Shown: positions 17,319 to 26,584, counted from the first letter of the stretch. The stretch: DNA of 64,000 nt from Fodinibius sp051746985 (GCA_051746985.1 JBNJFP010000002.1:1-64000); one strand, 5' to 3'. Numbers and translations: made by a program. Notes: generated by a model from the sequence alone, not told the origin.

Positions 17319-18266
17319 CTACCGTTCCTCCAGAATTTCAGGACCCTTTTTGTTGATCTCGGAAACATAAATCTCATTTTTCAGTCCCACCTCAATAAAA
17401 GTTTCCTGCATCGCTTCGCCCACAGAATTAGCCGTTTCTTTATCTGCAGAAAGCGCAAAAATTGAAGGACCCGAGCCCGAAATTCCGCTTCCGAGCGCCC
17501 CGGCATCGATGGCGGCTTTTTTCACCTTCTCATACCCAGGAATCAACACCGAACGCACCGGCTCAATGATAACATCCTGCAAGGAACGCGAAATAAGTCC
17601 ATAATCTCCCTTCAACAGTCCGGCAACCAACCCGCCGACGTTGCCCCATTGCGTTATAGCCTTCTGCAACGGGATATCCCGCCGCAAAATTTTTCGCGTA
17701 TCTTCGGTCTTTATTTCTATTTGGGGATGCACCACGGTTGCAAATAAAGGGTTCGGGCAATTCAGTTCAACAACATCCGCGGGCTGTTGACTTCGGATGA
17801 GTACCAATCCCCCAAACAAAGCTGGTGCCACATTATCAAGATGGGGAGTACCACACGCCACGCGTTCACCTTCTGCCGCAAAACCAAGAAGCTCATCCTG
17901 CGAACAGGGTAATCCCAATAGATAATTTACTGCTACAACCGCCCCCACCGAACTGGCTGCGCTTGAACCGAGCCCACTGCCCAGCGGCATTTTTTTGTGG
18001 ATTTCCAGCTCGATGCCCACATCACTATTGATATGGTTAAGTAATTTCTGTGCTGCCACGCCCCCCGTATTTTCATCTACTGACGTCGGCAAAACACCTC
18101 CCTCTCCCGTAATTTTTGTTATTCGTATTCCCGGTTGTTCAGACCGACGTGCCACAATTTCATCGCCTGGTCGGGCAAGCGCAAATCCCATCACATCAAA
18201 TCCGCAGCTGACATTGGCAACCGAAGCCGGAGCAAATACTTTAACTTCGTCGAGTTGATCCTTCAT
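17319..18266 (-). CDS. thrB: Homoserine kinase
   Basis: 315 residues from the ATG at 18266. That start is chosen over an earlier in-frame ATG (18341) because AGGAG lies 7 bases upstream, the family N-terminus VKVFAPASVANVSCGFDVMG follows, and the longer form would run deep into thrA. It is a GHMP kinase that phosphorylates homoserine with ATP. The ATP loop is MPLGSGLGSSAASS (about 93-106) and the C-terminal motif is GSGISGSGPSIFAL. Only four bases separate it from the thrA stop, so thrA-thrB-thrC is a tight operon. Confidence 0.95.
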   Translation of the reverse strand: MKDQLDEVKVFAPASVANVSCGFDVMGFALARPGDEIVARRSEQPGIRITKITGEGGVLPTSVDENTGGVAAQKLLNHINSDVGIELEIHKKMPLGSGLGSSAASSVGAVVAVNYLLGLPCSQDELLGFAAEGERVACGTPHLDNVAPALFGGLVLIRSQQPADVVELNCPNPLFATVVHPQIEIKTEDTRKILRRDIPLQKAITQWGNVGGLVAGLLKGDYGLISRSLQDVIIEPVRSVLIPGYEKVKKAAIDAGALGSGISGSGPSIFALSADKETANSVGEAMQETFIEVGLKNEIYVSEINKKGPEILEER

Positions 18267-18270
18267 CTTA

Positions 18271-20742
18271 TCACTCCTCCCTGAATGAAGGGGTATTGCT
18301 AATCCGCAGAATATCAGCAATAATACCACTGGCTGTAACATCGGCCCCGGCTCCCGGTCCTTTTACCACAATAGGACTTTGCTGATAGTGATGCGTCTTA
18401 AAAGCTACAATATTATCGCTGCCGTCTAGTCCGTAAAATGGATGATCTGGTCCAATCTGTTCCAGCTTTACCGTAGCTTTTTCTTCCTCATAACGCGCGA
18501 TGTAGCAGAGCTTTTTGTTACTGTTATTCGCATCTTCATAGAGCTCGGTAAACTCTTCATCGTAATTCTCCAGGATTTCAAAAAATTCATCTACCGAATC
18601 AACAGTACGAGCTTCCTCAGGCACCAGATTTTGGATATCTATATTATCAAACTCAAGCTTGAGTCCCGCCTCACGGGTTAATATCAAGAGTTTTCGACCC
18701 ACATCTTGCCCGTTAAGGTCTTCACGCGGATCGGGTTCGGTAAAACCTTTTTCGCGGGCTGTGCGAACCACCTCGCTAAAAGGTGTACTTCCATCAAAAG
18801 TGTTAAAAATATAGCTCAGCGTACCCGAAAGTACCCCCTCGATACGCATCACCTCATCACCGGTAAGCACCTGTTCCTTGAGCGTGGCCACCACGGGCAA
18901 TCCCGCCCCCACATTCGTTTCGTAGAGATAGGCCACATTATGGCGGAAGGCCAGTCGCTGCAGCTCTTCATACGTCGCCAGCGAGCTTGAATTCGCTTTT
19001 TTGTTTGCCGTTACAATCGAAATATTTGACTCCAACACCCCAGCGTATGCCTCCGCAACTTCGTCGCTGGCCGTGCAGTCAATAAAAATACTGTTCGACA
19101 GATTCAGACCTGCCATTTGATCAATAAAGTTACCGATATCCGCATCATCCCCTTCCGATTGCATACGATCTTTCCACTGGTTCAGTGCAATTCCCTCCTC
19201 ATCAATCAAAAACTTCTTGCTGTTAGAAATACCAGCCAGTTTCAGTTCCAGGTGATAATCATCGAGCAATTTTTCAGTCTGTTTATTAATAAGCTCCAGT
19301 AGCTTGCCACCGATCAATCCCACGCCTACCAAAAACAAATTGACCGTTTTTAGATTGGCCAAAAAGAAGGCGTCATGCAGGGTATTCAGGGTTTTTATTT
19401 CATTTTTCCGGTCTACCACAATCGAAATATTTCGCTCAGAAGATCCCTGTGCAATAGCCACCACATTGATCCCATTGGCCCCCAATGCTTGAAACACTCG
19501 TCCTGATATCCCCGGTTTGTGGCGCATATTATCGCTGACTACTGCCACTATCGAGAGCTCATCTTCCACCCTCACATTATCAATATTATTATCCTGCAAC
19601 TCGTATTTAAATTCCGTTTCGATCGCCTTGCGAGCCACTTCTGCTTGTCCCGGTAAAACGGCTACACTGATGGTATGTTCTGATGAGGCTTGGGTGATCA
19701 TAATGATATTCACTCCGGCATCTGCCAGCGCGCCAAACAGGCGCGAGGAAATACCCGTCACCCCGATCATGCCGCTTCCGCGCACCGTTAATAACGTTAT
19801 GTTATCGATGGAAGAAATACCTTTTATTACCGATTCGCCAGGGACCGACTGGTCACTAATTCGTGTGCCCTCAGCATCAGGTTTGAACGTATTTTTTATA
19901 AGGATGGGAATATTTGCTTTCATCGCTGGTTGGAGCGTCGGGGGATAAACGACCTCGGCTCCAAAATGAGAAAGCTCCATGGCCTCTTCGTATGACAGCT
20001 CCGGGATCACAAAATAGCGCTTCACTTTTCGAGGATCGGCAGTCATCATCCCCTCGATATCGGTCCATAACTCAACAGCATCGGCATCAAGCGCGGCACT
20101 TATCAACGAAGCAGTATAATCAGAACCGCCGCGCCCCAGCGTTGTGGTTTCACCTGATTTGGTTGAGGAGACAAAACCGGTCACTACCTGAACCCGTTCG
20201 GGATCGGCCTGCTTAAAATGAGTTCGAATACTATCGGCGGTTTCCTCATACAGTACTCGGGCCGAACCAAAATCGTGATTCGTTGTAATAATCTGACGCG
20301 CATCCACATAATCAGCCGGAGTACCATTATTATTCAAATATTCACTGATGATGAACGCCGAAAATCGCTCCCCGAATCCCATAACAAAATCACGGGTCCG
20401 ATCGGTAAGCTCACGCGTTAGCGATACGCCATGCAGCACATCATCAAGCTCATTAAACATCATCTTAAATTGGGCCAGCGTATGACTTTGATTTTGAATG
20501 GTCACCAACTTTTTGATGGTCGAATTGTGCCGCTGCTCCAGCTCTGTAAGAATATCTCGGTATTCTTCATCCCCTTTGGAAGCATGGATAATCGCTTCTT
20601 CAAGCGAATCCGTAACCCCTTTAAAGGCAGAAACCACAACTGCAATTTGATAGGTGCTCTTTTTCGTTGAAATAATATCGGCAACCTGCCGAATGGCTTC
20701 GATGGATCCCACCGAGGATCCACCGAATTTTAAAACGCGCAT
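18271..20742 (-). CDS. thrA: Bifunctional aspartate kinase / homoserine dehydrogenase
   Basis: 823 residues, matching E. coli ThrA (820). Residues about 1-290 are the aspartokinase (MRVLKFGGSSVG; TTLGRGGSDYTASL). Two ACT regulatory segments follow (about 310-465, with VRGSGMIGVTGISSRLF and IVAVVSDNMRHKPGI). The homoserine dehydrogenase half begins at LFLVGVGLIGGKLLELI and includes YETNVGAGLPVVATLK and GFTEPDPREDLNGQDVGRK. It makes aspartyl phosphate, the branch point for lysine and threonine, and later reduces aspartate semialdehyde. Threonine feedback is expected from the ACT arrangement. The 54-base gap to dapD holds no attenuator-like structure that I can see. Confidence 0.97.
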   Translation of the reverse strand: MRVLKFGGSSVGSIEAIRQVADIISTKKSTYQIAVVVSAFKGVTDSLEEAIIHASKGDEEYRDILTELEQRHNSTIKKLVTIQNQSHTLAQFKMMFNELDDVLHGVSLTRELTDRTRDFVMGFGERFSAFIISEYLNNNGTPADYVDARQIITTNHDFGSARVLYEETADSIRTHFKQADPERVQVVTGFVSSTKSGETTTLGRGGSDYTASLISAALDADAVELWTDIEGMMTADPRKVKRYFVIPELSYEEAMELSHFGAEVVYPPTLQPAMKANIPILIKNTFKPDAEGTRISDQSVPGESVIKGISSIDNITLLTVRGSGMIGVTGISSRLFGALADAGVNIIMITQASSEHTISVAVLPGQAEVARKAIETEFKYELQDNNIDNVRVEDELSIVAVVSDNMRHKPGISGRVFQALGANGINVVAIAQGSSERNISIVVDRKNEIKTLNTLHDAFFLANLKTVNLFLVGVGLIGGKLLELINKQTEKLLDDYHLELKLAGISNSKKFLIDEEGIALNQWKDRMQSEGDDADIGNFIDQMAGLNLSNSIFIDCTASDEVAEAYAGVLESNISIVTANKKANSSSLATYEELQRLAFRHNVAYLYETNVGAGLPVVATLKEQVLTGDEVMRIEGVLSGTLSYIFNTFDGSTPFSEVVRTAREKGFTEPDPREDLNGQDVGRKLLILTREAGLKLEFDNIDIQNLVPEEARTVDSVDEFFEILENYDEEFTELYEDANNSNKKLCYIARYEEEKATVKLEQIGPDHPFYGLDGSDNIVAFKTHHYQQSPIVVKGPGAGADVTASGIIADILRISNTPSFREE

Positions 20743-20796
20743 AAAAAATAGATTATCAGATTACAAAAATTGAGGGTCGCTTAAACAAGCTGATAG

Positions 20797-21552
20797 TTAG
20801 CGAAGCGCATCCTCAAGTTCAAGGGAGGCATCACTTTTTTCATCGCGATATTTAACGATCAGTGGACACGATACACCAAGCCCTTGTTCCTGGGCCCAAT
20901 CGCCGCTCATAGGACGTGTGCCGGGGATTACCACCGCACGTTCTGGGATGGGGGCTCCTTTTTCGCGGACTTCTTCATTGACGCAGTCATAAACCGGTAT
21001 CGATTTTGAGAGCGTTACACCCGGCGCAATTACCGCTTCTTTTTTAACGAGAATGCCTTCAACAATAACCGATCCCGCGCCGATAAAACAATCATCCTCA
21101 ATCACTACCGGCGACAAGCCAACAGGTTCCAAAACCCCGCCAAGTTGCACGCCTGCCGATAGGTGAACATTCTTGCCAACCTGTGCACAAGAACCGACCA
21201 AAGCATGGCTATCGATCATGGAACCTTCATCCACATAACCACCTACGTTGACATAAGCCGGGGGCATAATGATTACGTTCTCTGCCACATAAGCTCCGCG
21301 TCTAACAGATGACCCACCTGGCACCAGTCGCACATGGTCTTCTGCGGAAAAGCGACGGGGCGGCAAGTTATGCTTGTCCACAAAACCATCATAAATACCG
21401 GAGTACTCGGTGTTTTTACCATCTGAGAAGGAAGCCAGGATAGCCTCTTTCACTTCTTTATTAGCTTCCCAGGTACCACCTTTGGGTTCGGCGGCACGCA
21501 CTTCACCGGATTCCAGTTTGTCTAAAATTTCTTCGTAATTATTGTTGCTCAT
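20797..21552 (-). CDS. dapD: 2,3,4,5-tetrahydropyridine-2,6-dicarboxylate N-succinyltransferase
   Basis: 251 residues of the left-handed beta-helix acyltransferase type; hexapeptide repeats run from about residue 85 (YVAENVIIMPPAYVNVGGYV, then GSMIDSHALVGSCAQVGKNV) to about 180. It succinylates tetrahydrodipicolinate in lysine and diaminopimelate synthesis. Its presence indicates the succinylase branch; dapC and dapE are not in the window. Length is slightly below the 274 of E. coli DapD because of a shorter N-terminal helical domain. It lies between dapA and thrA on the same strand. Confidence 0.93.
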   Translation of the reverse strand: MSNNNYEEILDKLESGEVRAAEPKGGTWEANKEVKEAILASFSDGKNTEYSGIYDGFVDKHNLPPRRFSAEDHVRLVPGGSSVRRGAYVAENVIIMPPAYVNVGGYVDEGSMIDSHALVGSCAQVGKNVHLSAGVQLGGVLEPVGLSPVVIEDDCFIGAGSVIVEGILVKKEAVIAPGVTLSKSIPVYDCVNEEVREKGAPIPERAVVIPGTRPMSGDWAQEQGLGVSCPLIVKYRDEKSDASLELEDALR

Positions 21553-21605
21553 CGTAGGTAATTATTTGAATTAATTTTCAAAAATTGTTCGACTCTGAAT
21601 AGTTT

Positions 21606-22490
21606 TCAACTATTTTCTTCGTACCAACGTTGAATCCTATTATCTGCATTTTTCAAAATGCTTATATCCTCTACATCCTCTTCGGTAAGCGGAGGGTGCA
21701 AGGTAGAATTTTCGATCCATCCCTTTTCGTGCAGCAGAACTTTTGCCGGAGCGGGATTAGGTCCGCTAAATAGCGCGTCGGTGCATTCTTGCCACAACGG
21801 CAATAGCTCGGGGCCGCGCCCGCCCAAACACCAGTCCACATATTTGTGCGTCGCCTTGGGCCACACGTTCGAGGCTACCGAAACCAATCCATCACAACCT
21901 GCCATTGCAAAAAACGGAAGTAAACCGTCATCGCCGCTGTAAAATGCTATATTTTTAGCCGTTTTCCGATAGTTCTGATAATCCTCAATACTTCCACTGG
22001 CCTCTTTTACGGCTTTGAAGTTGGGATGATCGGCAAGCTCGGAAAGCACCAGCGGACTCAACTTGCTGCCAGTTCGTGATGGAACATTGTAAATCATACA
22101 CTCCTTATCTGCAGCATCCAGTAAGGCCCGAAACCATTCAACTTGTCCATGGGCCCCTGGCTTAGCATATAGAGGCGTAACCAGCAGAAACGAATCTACA
22201 TCAAACTGGTGGCAGTATTCAATCCATTCGATTTGATTGCGAAGGTTGAACCCTCCAACACCAACCATAATTGGGACATCCACGTTGAGGCTTGTGGCCG
22301 TTTTCACGATCAGTTTTTTATCCTCCAGCGGCAGTGCCAACCCTTCGCCCGTGCTTCCCAGAACAAGCACTCCGTTGTCCGCCTCATCTTGCCGATGGAT
22401 TAACGAGGCCAGATCATCCAGATGCAGGTCCCCGTTTTCTTTCATAGGGGTAGCCAGTGCCGTATAAAGTTGCCTATCTGTAATACTCAT
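21606..22490 (-). CDS. dapA: 4-hydroxy-tetrahydrodipicolinate synthase
   Basis: 294-residue TIM-barrel aldolase, normal length. It condenses pyruvate with aspartate semialdehyde. Key residues are visible: LVLGSTGEG (43-51), the catalytic Tyr134 in MIYNVPSRTG, and the Schiff-base Lys162 in FKAVKEASG. It starts two bases after dapB ends, so dapB-dapA are translationally linked. It competes with the homoserine branch (ThrA) for the same semialdehyde, and both are encoded in one block here. Confidence 0.95.
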   Translation of the reverse strand: MSITDRQLYTALATPMKENGDLHLDDLASLIHRQDEADNGVLVLGSTGEGLALPLEDKKLIVKTATSLNVDVPIMVGVGGFNLRNQIEWIEYCHQFDVDSFLLVTPLYAKPGAHGQVEWFRALLDAADKECMIYNVPSRTGSKLSPLVLSELADHPNFKAVKEASGSIEDYQNYRKTAKNIAFYSGDDGLLPFFAMAGCDGLVSVASNVWPKATHKYVDWCLGGRGPELLPLWQECTDALFSGPNPAPAKVLLHEKGWIENSTLHPPLTEEDVEDISILKNADNRIQRWYEENS

Positions 22491-22492
22491 AA

Positions 22493-23164
22493 TTATTGAT
22501 TCATTATCTTATCAAAGATTGTCGCCAAATCGTAAAACCCCGGTTTAAGATCTTGTTGAATCAACTGCTCTGCCGCCCAAATCGCGCCCTGTGCAAAAAT
22601 TTTACGATCATGGGCTTGGTGTTTCAGATGGATGGATTCGGTCTCTGTTTTTACTTCCAGCTGGTGGATTCCTTTAATATCCCCTTTTCGCTCGGAGGTA
22701 ATTTCTGCATCCCGGCCCAACCACTCAGCCCACGAAATGGCCGTCCCGCTGGGGGCATCCTGCTTGTGGGTGTGATGGATCTCATGAATATGAAATTCCG
22801 GATGATCGAGCACCGCAGAACTTTTTCCAATAATGTTTAAACAGCGACGCACAATATTCATCCCCAAACTAAAATTCGAGGCCTGCAGCCATTTCAGATT
22901 CTTCTGTTTTAACTGCTGATCCAGATCTGTTGGCCACTCATAACCTGTTGTCCCCCAAGCTGCGGGAATACCCGCCTCCAACAGCGGGTCAATCAGCTCA
23001 TCCGCTGCAGCTCCGGGAACAAATAAAATGGCCGCATCAGCTTGTTTTAACTTTTCGACCGTAGGTTTATTCGTAGAATCAAACGGACCGACGATTTGAT
23101 CCTCACCCAACACTTCAACAACCTTTCCACCTGTTTTTCCAGTGCCTATAACAGCAAATTTCAT
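22493..23164 (-). CDS. dapB: 4-hydroxy-tetrahydrodipicolinate reductase
   Basis: 223 residues, shorter than the 270 typical of E. coli DapB but in line with compact Bacteroidota homologues. The nucleotide-binding motif is VIGTGKTGGKVVEVLG at the N-terminus, and the catalytic block is EIHHTHKQDAPSGTAISWAE (about 128-147). The residues between the two blocks are reduced compared with the long form. It is the first gene of the dapB-dapA-dapD-thrA-thrB-thrC run and is divergent from the DUF819 gene. Confidence 0.93.
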   Translation of the reverse strand: MKFAVIGTGKTGGKVVEVLGEDQIVGPFDSTNKPTVEKLKQADAAILFVPGAAADELIDPLLEAGIPAAWGTTGYEWPTDLDQQLKQKNLKWLQASNFSLGMNIVRRCLNIIGKSSAVLDHPEFHIHEIHHTHKQDAPSGTAISWAEWLGRDAEITSERKGDIKGIHQLEVKTETESIHLKHQAHDRKIFAQGAIWAAEQLIQQDLKPGFYDLATIFDKIMNQ

Positions 23165-23294
23165 GTGTAAATCGTTTAAATTCAGCTCAAAAGTGTGAGA
23201 TAAGTATAACCTTTTGCAGATCTATTTTCATCCATTTGCGCAATTACCCAATTATAATGTAGATTCAGGCCTATTAATTCAAAAAATTCAATCT

Positions 23295-24548
23295 ATGTTT
23301 ACCTTATTTGCAACTCCCGTTTTTACCAATGATGCCGTTGTTTTAGGAATACTGTTATTAATCCTGGCATTTATTTTTGTCACTTCAAGCAGTGATAATC
23401 CCAAGTGGCAAAAGTTTTACACCTTTGTCCCCTCACTGTTACTCTGCTATTTTATCCCATCCATCTTTAATTCTTTGGGATTGATATCGGGCGAAGAATC
23501 GAATCTTTATTTTGTCGCATCTCGCTATCTACTGCCTGCAAGTTTGGTTCTGCTGACGCTCAGCATCGATTTCAAAGGGATCATCAACTTGGGTCCCAAA
23601 GCGGTTATCATGTTTTTAGCGGGTACCGTCGGCATCATGATTGGGGGGCCGCTGGCTTTAATTACGGTGAGTTATTTTGCACCCGAAATGGTAGGTGGAG
23701 CAGGTCCCGAGGCCCTATGGCGGGGTCTTTCTACTATTGCCGGTAGCTGGATTGGCGGCGGGGCCAACCAAACGGCCATGTTCGAGGTTTTTAATCCCAG
23801 TGCCGATTTGTTTTCGGCCATGGTAACCGTCGATATTATTGTCGCCAATATCTGGCTGGCCTTTTTACTTTACGGGGCGGGAATCTCCCAAAAAATTGAT
23901 GCATGGTTTAAAGCAGACGCTTCTCCCATTACTGAACTCCGCAAGAAGATTGAAGAATATAAAGCCAGCGTCGCTAAGATCCCTACCCTTGCAGATATCA
24001 CCACCATTGTGGCCGTCGGATTTGTTGTAACCGCTATCGGACATCTGGGTGCCGATGGCATTGCCCCTTGGATTGGCGAAAACTTTCCACAACTCAGTAA
24101 CTTAAGCTTGGATTCCGAATTTTTCTGGATTATTGTGATTGCCACCACGGGTGGATTGGCACTTTCGTTCACTCGGGCGCGTAAATTAGAAGGGGCTGGC
24201 GCCTCCAAAATTGGGAGCCTGTTTCTTTATATCCTGGTGGCGACTATTGGTATGAAGATGAACATACTGGCTATTTTTGAAAACCCGGGCTTTTTTCTGA
24301 TTGGTTTGCTTTGGATCATTATCCACGTTGTAGTCCTGTTCATTACGGCCAAAATCATTAACGCCCCCTTCTTCTTCATTGCAGTGGGCAGTCAGGCTAA
24401 TGTTGGTGGTGCGGCTTCGGCTCCCATTGTGGCTTCGGCTTTTCACCCGGCTTTGGCCCCTGTTGGCGTATTGCTGGCTGTTCTGGGATACGCCGTGGGG
24501 ACCTACGCGGCCTATATTTGTGCCATCATGATGCAGTTTGTAAGCTAA
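23295..24548 (+). CDS. DUF819 family integral membrane protein
   Basis: 417 residues from the ATG at 23295 (MFTLFATPVFTND). An in-frame ATG at 23214 would add 27 residues that do not look like the family and would crowd the dapB promoter. At least ten hydrophobic segments are visible. The family signature region includes GSWIGGGANQTAM (about 150-162) and, near the end, VGSQANVGGAASAPIVAS, the paired inverted-topology motifs of DUF819 (YjcL-like). This suggests a secondary transporter. The substrate is not known. The gene is followed by a candidate terminator. Confidence 0.88.
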   Translation: MFTLFATPVFTNDAVVLGILLLILAFIFVTSSSDNPKWQKFYTFVPSLLLCYFIPSIFNSLGLISGEESNLYFVASRYLLPASLVLLTLSIDFKGIINLGPKAVIMFLAGTVGIMIGGPLALITVSYFAPEMVGGAGPEALWRGLSTIAGSWIGGGANQTAMFEVFNPSADLFSAMVTVDIIVANIWLAFLLYGAGISQKIDAWFKADASPITELRKKIEEYKASVAKIPTLADITTIVAVGFVVTAIGHLGADGIAPWIGENFPQLSNLSLDSEFFWIIVIATTGGLALSFTRARKLEGAGASKIGSLFLYILVATIGMKMNILAIFENPGFFLIGLLWIIIHVVVLFITAKIINAPFFFIAVGSQANVGGAASAPIVASAFHPALAPVGVLLAVLGYAVGTYAAYICAIMMQFVS

Positions 24549-24550
24549 CC

Positions 24551-24601
24551 AAAAGGCAAGGATGAGACGTCCGACGTTTACCTCTTCACGTCTCACCTTT
24601 T
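24551..24601 (+). terminator. Possible terminator after the DUF819 gene
   Basis: GAGACGT (24564-24570) pairs with ACGTCTC (24588-24594), and the outer AAAAGG pairs with CCTTTT, three bases past the stop codon. The stem is good but the loop is long and the T-run is only four. Confidence 0.5.
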
Positions 24602-24635
24602 CAAATAGTTTACTGATTAAAAGACACAGAATTCC

Positions 24636-24643
24636 TATATTTG
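24636..24643 (+). promoter_or_regulatory. Bacteroidota-type -7 promoter element
   Basis: TATATTTG fits TAnnTTTG and lies 36 bases before the ATG at 24680. It would drive the group of genes from 24680 to 27313. Confidence 0.45.
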
Positions 24644-24679
24644 CAGGTCAGTTCTTCATAGCTTTTTTAACATATCTGC

Positions 24680-25870
24680 ATGCGCATTCTCAAATTTATT
24701 GGCGTCTTTCTTGGAACATTATTAGTCGTCTTTTTTGCTGTTTTCGGATTTAATTTTGACGCCTTAGAAACGCTCTATAATAACAGCGAAGATCTTCAAG
24801 AAGGACAAGAATGGGTTTCCAAAGCAACTTCCCTTAAGGGACTTTCCCAGTATATCGGATCCAATCCGGAGCATGTGACTGTAATATCGCGCTCGCTTTC
24901 CAATCCCGATACAACCATTGCGTACAACCCGGAGGCGCGCAGAACCATGGGAACGCTTTCTAATTTTTTTCTGATTACAACCTATGCCCGACTCGCTGAA
25001 AAGGGGGATATCGATCCTGACGAATGGATAACTCTCGATGAAACAGATCGCTATCAGCTCCCCTATATTGATGCTTCACATCATGATGATGCAAAAAGTG
25101 CGCTGCGATCTCACACCCAGGATGGCAAAGTGCCCCTGCAAAAGCTGATAGAGGCCACCATTATCTATAACGATTTGGCGCTGGCTGATTTCCTGTATTA
25201 TAAATTGGGTCACAATGCAATTGAAGATACCTATGATCAGCTTGAGGTAACCCAAACCGATCTTCCAATTCCCTTTTCGGGGTTGTATATCACGCTGCAC
25301 CCTGGGCTTTCGGACGACGATTTTGCTGCTCATTTTGATGGGTTAACGAAATTATCCCAAGAAACACTGCGTGAGCAAATATTGGATAACGCCCAGCGAT
25401 TTTTAGAGGATGATGAGTTTCATAATCGCGTTGTCAATTTGTTTGATGAACAACAGGGACTCGGCATTGGTTTTACCGAGCGAAGAAATATCTTACAGCT
25501 TTTCCCCAAAACCACGGGCAATGAGTTGGTAACACTGATGGAGAAACTACAGGCGGACAAACTGATTTCCGAGTCGGTTTCGCAGCGAATCAAAGACATT
25601 ATGGATTGGCCGTATGAGGAACAGGGCCTGAATAACGATTTTGAATATTATGGCGCCATATATGACAGTCGGCTGGGCTTGTTGAACGGGATCGATTATG
25701 GAGCCTCGGTTTATTCTAAGGAACCCTTTGCCCAAGCTGTATTTTTTGATTCCCTGCAGGTGGCTTTTTGGTTCCACATGAGCAGCAACCTGATGTATCA
25801 GGATTATCAACAACGACTGATATGGGATCCCGCACTGCGCGAAGCAACGCTTCAGGAAATTGCTGAATAG
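24680..25870 (+). CDS. Membrane-anchored serine-hydrolase (class A beta-lactamase fold) homologue, probably inactive
   Basis: 396 residues with an N-terminal hydrophobic anchor (about 4-24). Layout resembles class A beta-lactamase-like serine hydrolases: YNPEARRTMGTLSNFFLIT where the SxxK motif is expected, then LAEKGDIDPDEWITLDE, and IIYNDLALADFLYYKLG where SDN is expected. The catalytic Lys of SxxK is missing (TLSN or SNFF) and SDN is replaced by YND. No KTG is evident near the C-terminus. So the fold is inferred to be retained while beta-lactamase or peptidase catalysis is unlikely. A peptidoglycan- or ligand-binding role is possible. The gene leads a run of small membrane proteins. Confidence 0.6.
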   Translation: MRILKFIGVFLGTLLVVFFAVFGFNFDALETLYNNSEDLQEGQEWVSKATSLKGLSQYIGSNPEHVTVISRSLSNPDTTIAYNPEARRTMGTLSNFFLITTYARLAEKGDIDPDEWITLDETDRYQLPYIDASHHDDAKSALRSHTQDGKVPLQKLIEATIIYNDLALADFLYYKLGHNAIEDTYDQLEVTQTDLPIPFSGLYITLHPGLSDDDFAAHFDGLTKLSQETLREQILDNAQRFLEDDEFHNRVVNLFDEQQGLGIGFTERRNILQLFPKTTGNELVTLMEKLQADKLISESVSQRIKDIMDWPYEEQGLNNDFEYYGAIYDSRLGLLNGIDYGASVYSKEPFAQAVFFDSLQVAFWFHMSSNLMYQDYQQRLIWDPALREATLQEIAE

Positions 25871-25912
25871 TATTACCTTATTCGATGACAACTAACACAA
25901 AACACCAATACT

Positions 25913-26077
25913 ATGGCCACATCTGGAAAAGTAAATGAAACTGTTCGTGGAGGCATTACGCTGGGAACCGCCCTTGCTGTAACGATATCATGGTCAGTCA
26001 ATAAATCTATTTTATGGGCAATTATCCATGGACTGTTCAGCTGGTTTTATGTGATTTATTACGCAATTGTTTACTAA
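25913..26077 (+). CDS. Small conserved-looking membrane protein
   Basis: A 54-residue frame starting MATSGKVNETVRGG and ending WFYVIYYAIVY. Two hydrophobic segments (GITLGTALAVTISWSV and SILWAIIHGLFSWFYVIYY) form a probable helical hairpin in the membrane. The gene starts 43 bases after the serine-hydrolase homologue and ends 19 before the next gene, so it fits an operon. The coding pattern and position support a real gene. Function is unknown. Confidence 0.65.
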   Translation: MATSGKVNETVRGGITLGTALAVTISWSVNKSILWAIIHGLFSWFYVIYYAIVY

Positions 26078-26095
26078 TTTTATTTCTCCTTGTCG

Positions 26096-26578
26096 ATGAA
26101 CAAATATAAATACCTGTATCTCACCTGGTTAATCCCAGCCGCTTTTCTGTTTTTAACCCTTCACCAAGTCTGGGTGTATTATGGTATTGTGGATACCTAC
26201 GAAAATGGGGAAAGCTATACGGCCGAGGTGTTGGAGTTCGAATTCAAACAAATTGCTGCCCAGACCAACGGCTATATTATCATAGAGTTTACTACCAATC
26301 AGGATGAACAAATCCAACGTAAACTTTCACTGCCGGTAGAAATGGCCGGCGACTTACAGAATATCCGCGTAGTGCCCGTTCGCTACCAGCCCGATACTCG
26401 GCAAGAAATTGTGCTGATGCCTACCATTGATACTCATAAAAACCTTATTTGGACAAATGCTCTAATGGCCGGGGTTGCACTGCTGCTGACCTTCTTTTTG
26501 GGATTAGCAGCTCATCGTCTTGCAAATAAAAAACTTAGTGAACCAGACGAAGAATTTGTCATCGAAAGAATAGATTAA
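26096..26578 (+). CDS. Hypothetical membrane protein, DUF3592-like layout
   Basis: 160 residues from the ATG at 26096; a TTG two codons upstream is possible. Two membrane segments, about 8-28 (LTWLIPAAFLFLTLHQVWVY) and about 122-142 (NALMAGVALLLTFFLGLAAH), flank an extracytoplasmic beta-rich domain (YTAEVLEFEFKQIAAQTNGY, VVPVRYQPDTRQEIVL). This is the layout of DUF3592 proteins, though identity with that family is a guess. It ends 6 bases before the RsmI-like methyltransferase gene. Confidence 0.7.
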   Translation: MNKYKYLYLTWLIPAAFLFLTLHQVWVYYGIVDTYENGESYTAEVLEFEFKQIAAQTNGYIIIEFTTNQDEQIQRKLSLPVEMAGDLQNIRVVPVRYQPDTRQEIVLMPTIDTHKNLIWTNALMAGVALLLTFFLGLAAHRLANKKLSEPDEEFVIERID

Positions 26579-26584
26579 TCCACC

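Noticed and set aside
20743..20796. Attenuator or riboswitch upstream of thrA
   Set aside because: Only 54 bases, no Thr/Ile-rich leader peptide and no terminator-antiterminator pair.
24680..25870. Functional class A beta-lactamase
   Set aside because: SxxK lysine, SDN and KTG motifs are not present.
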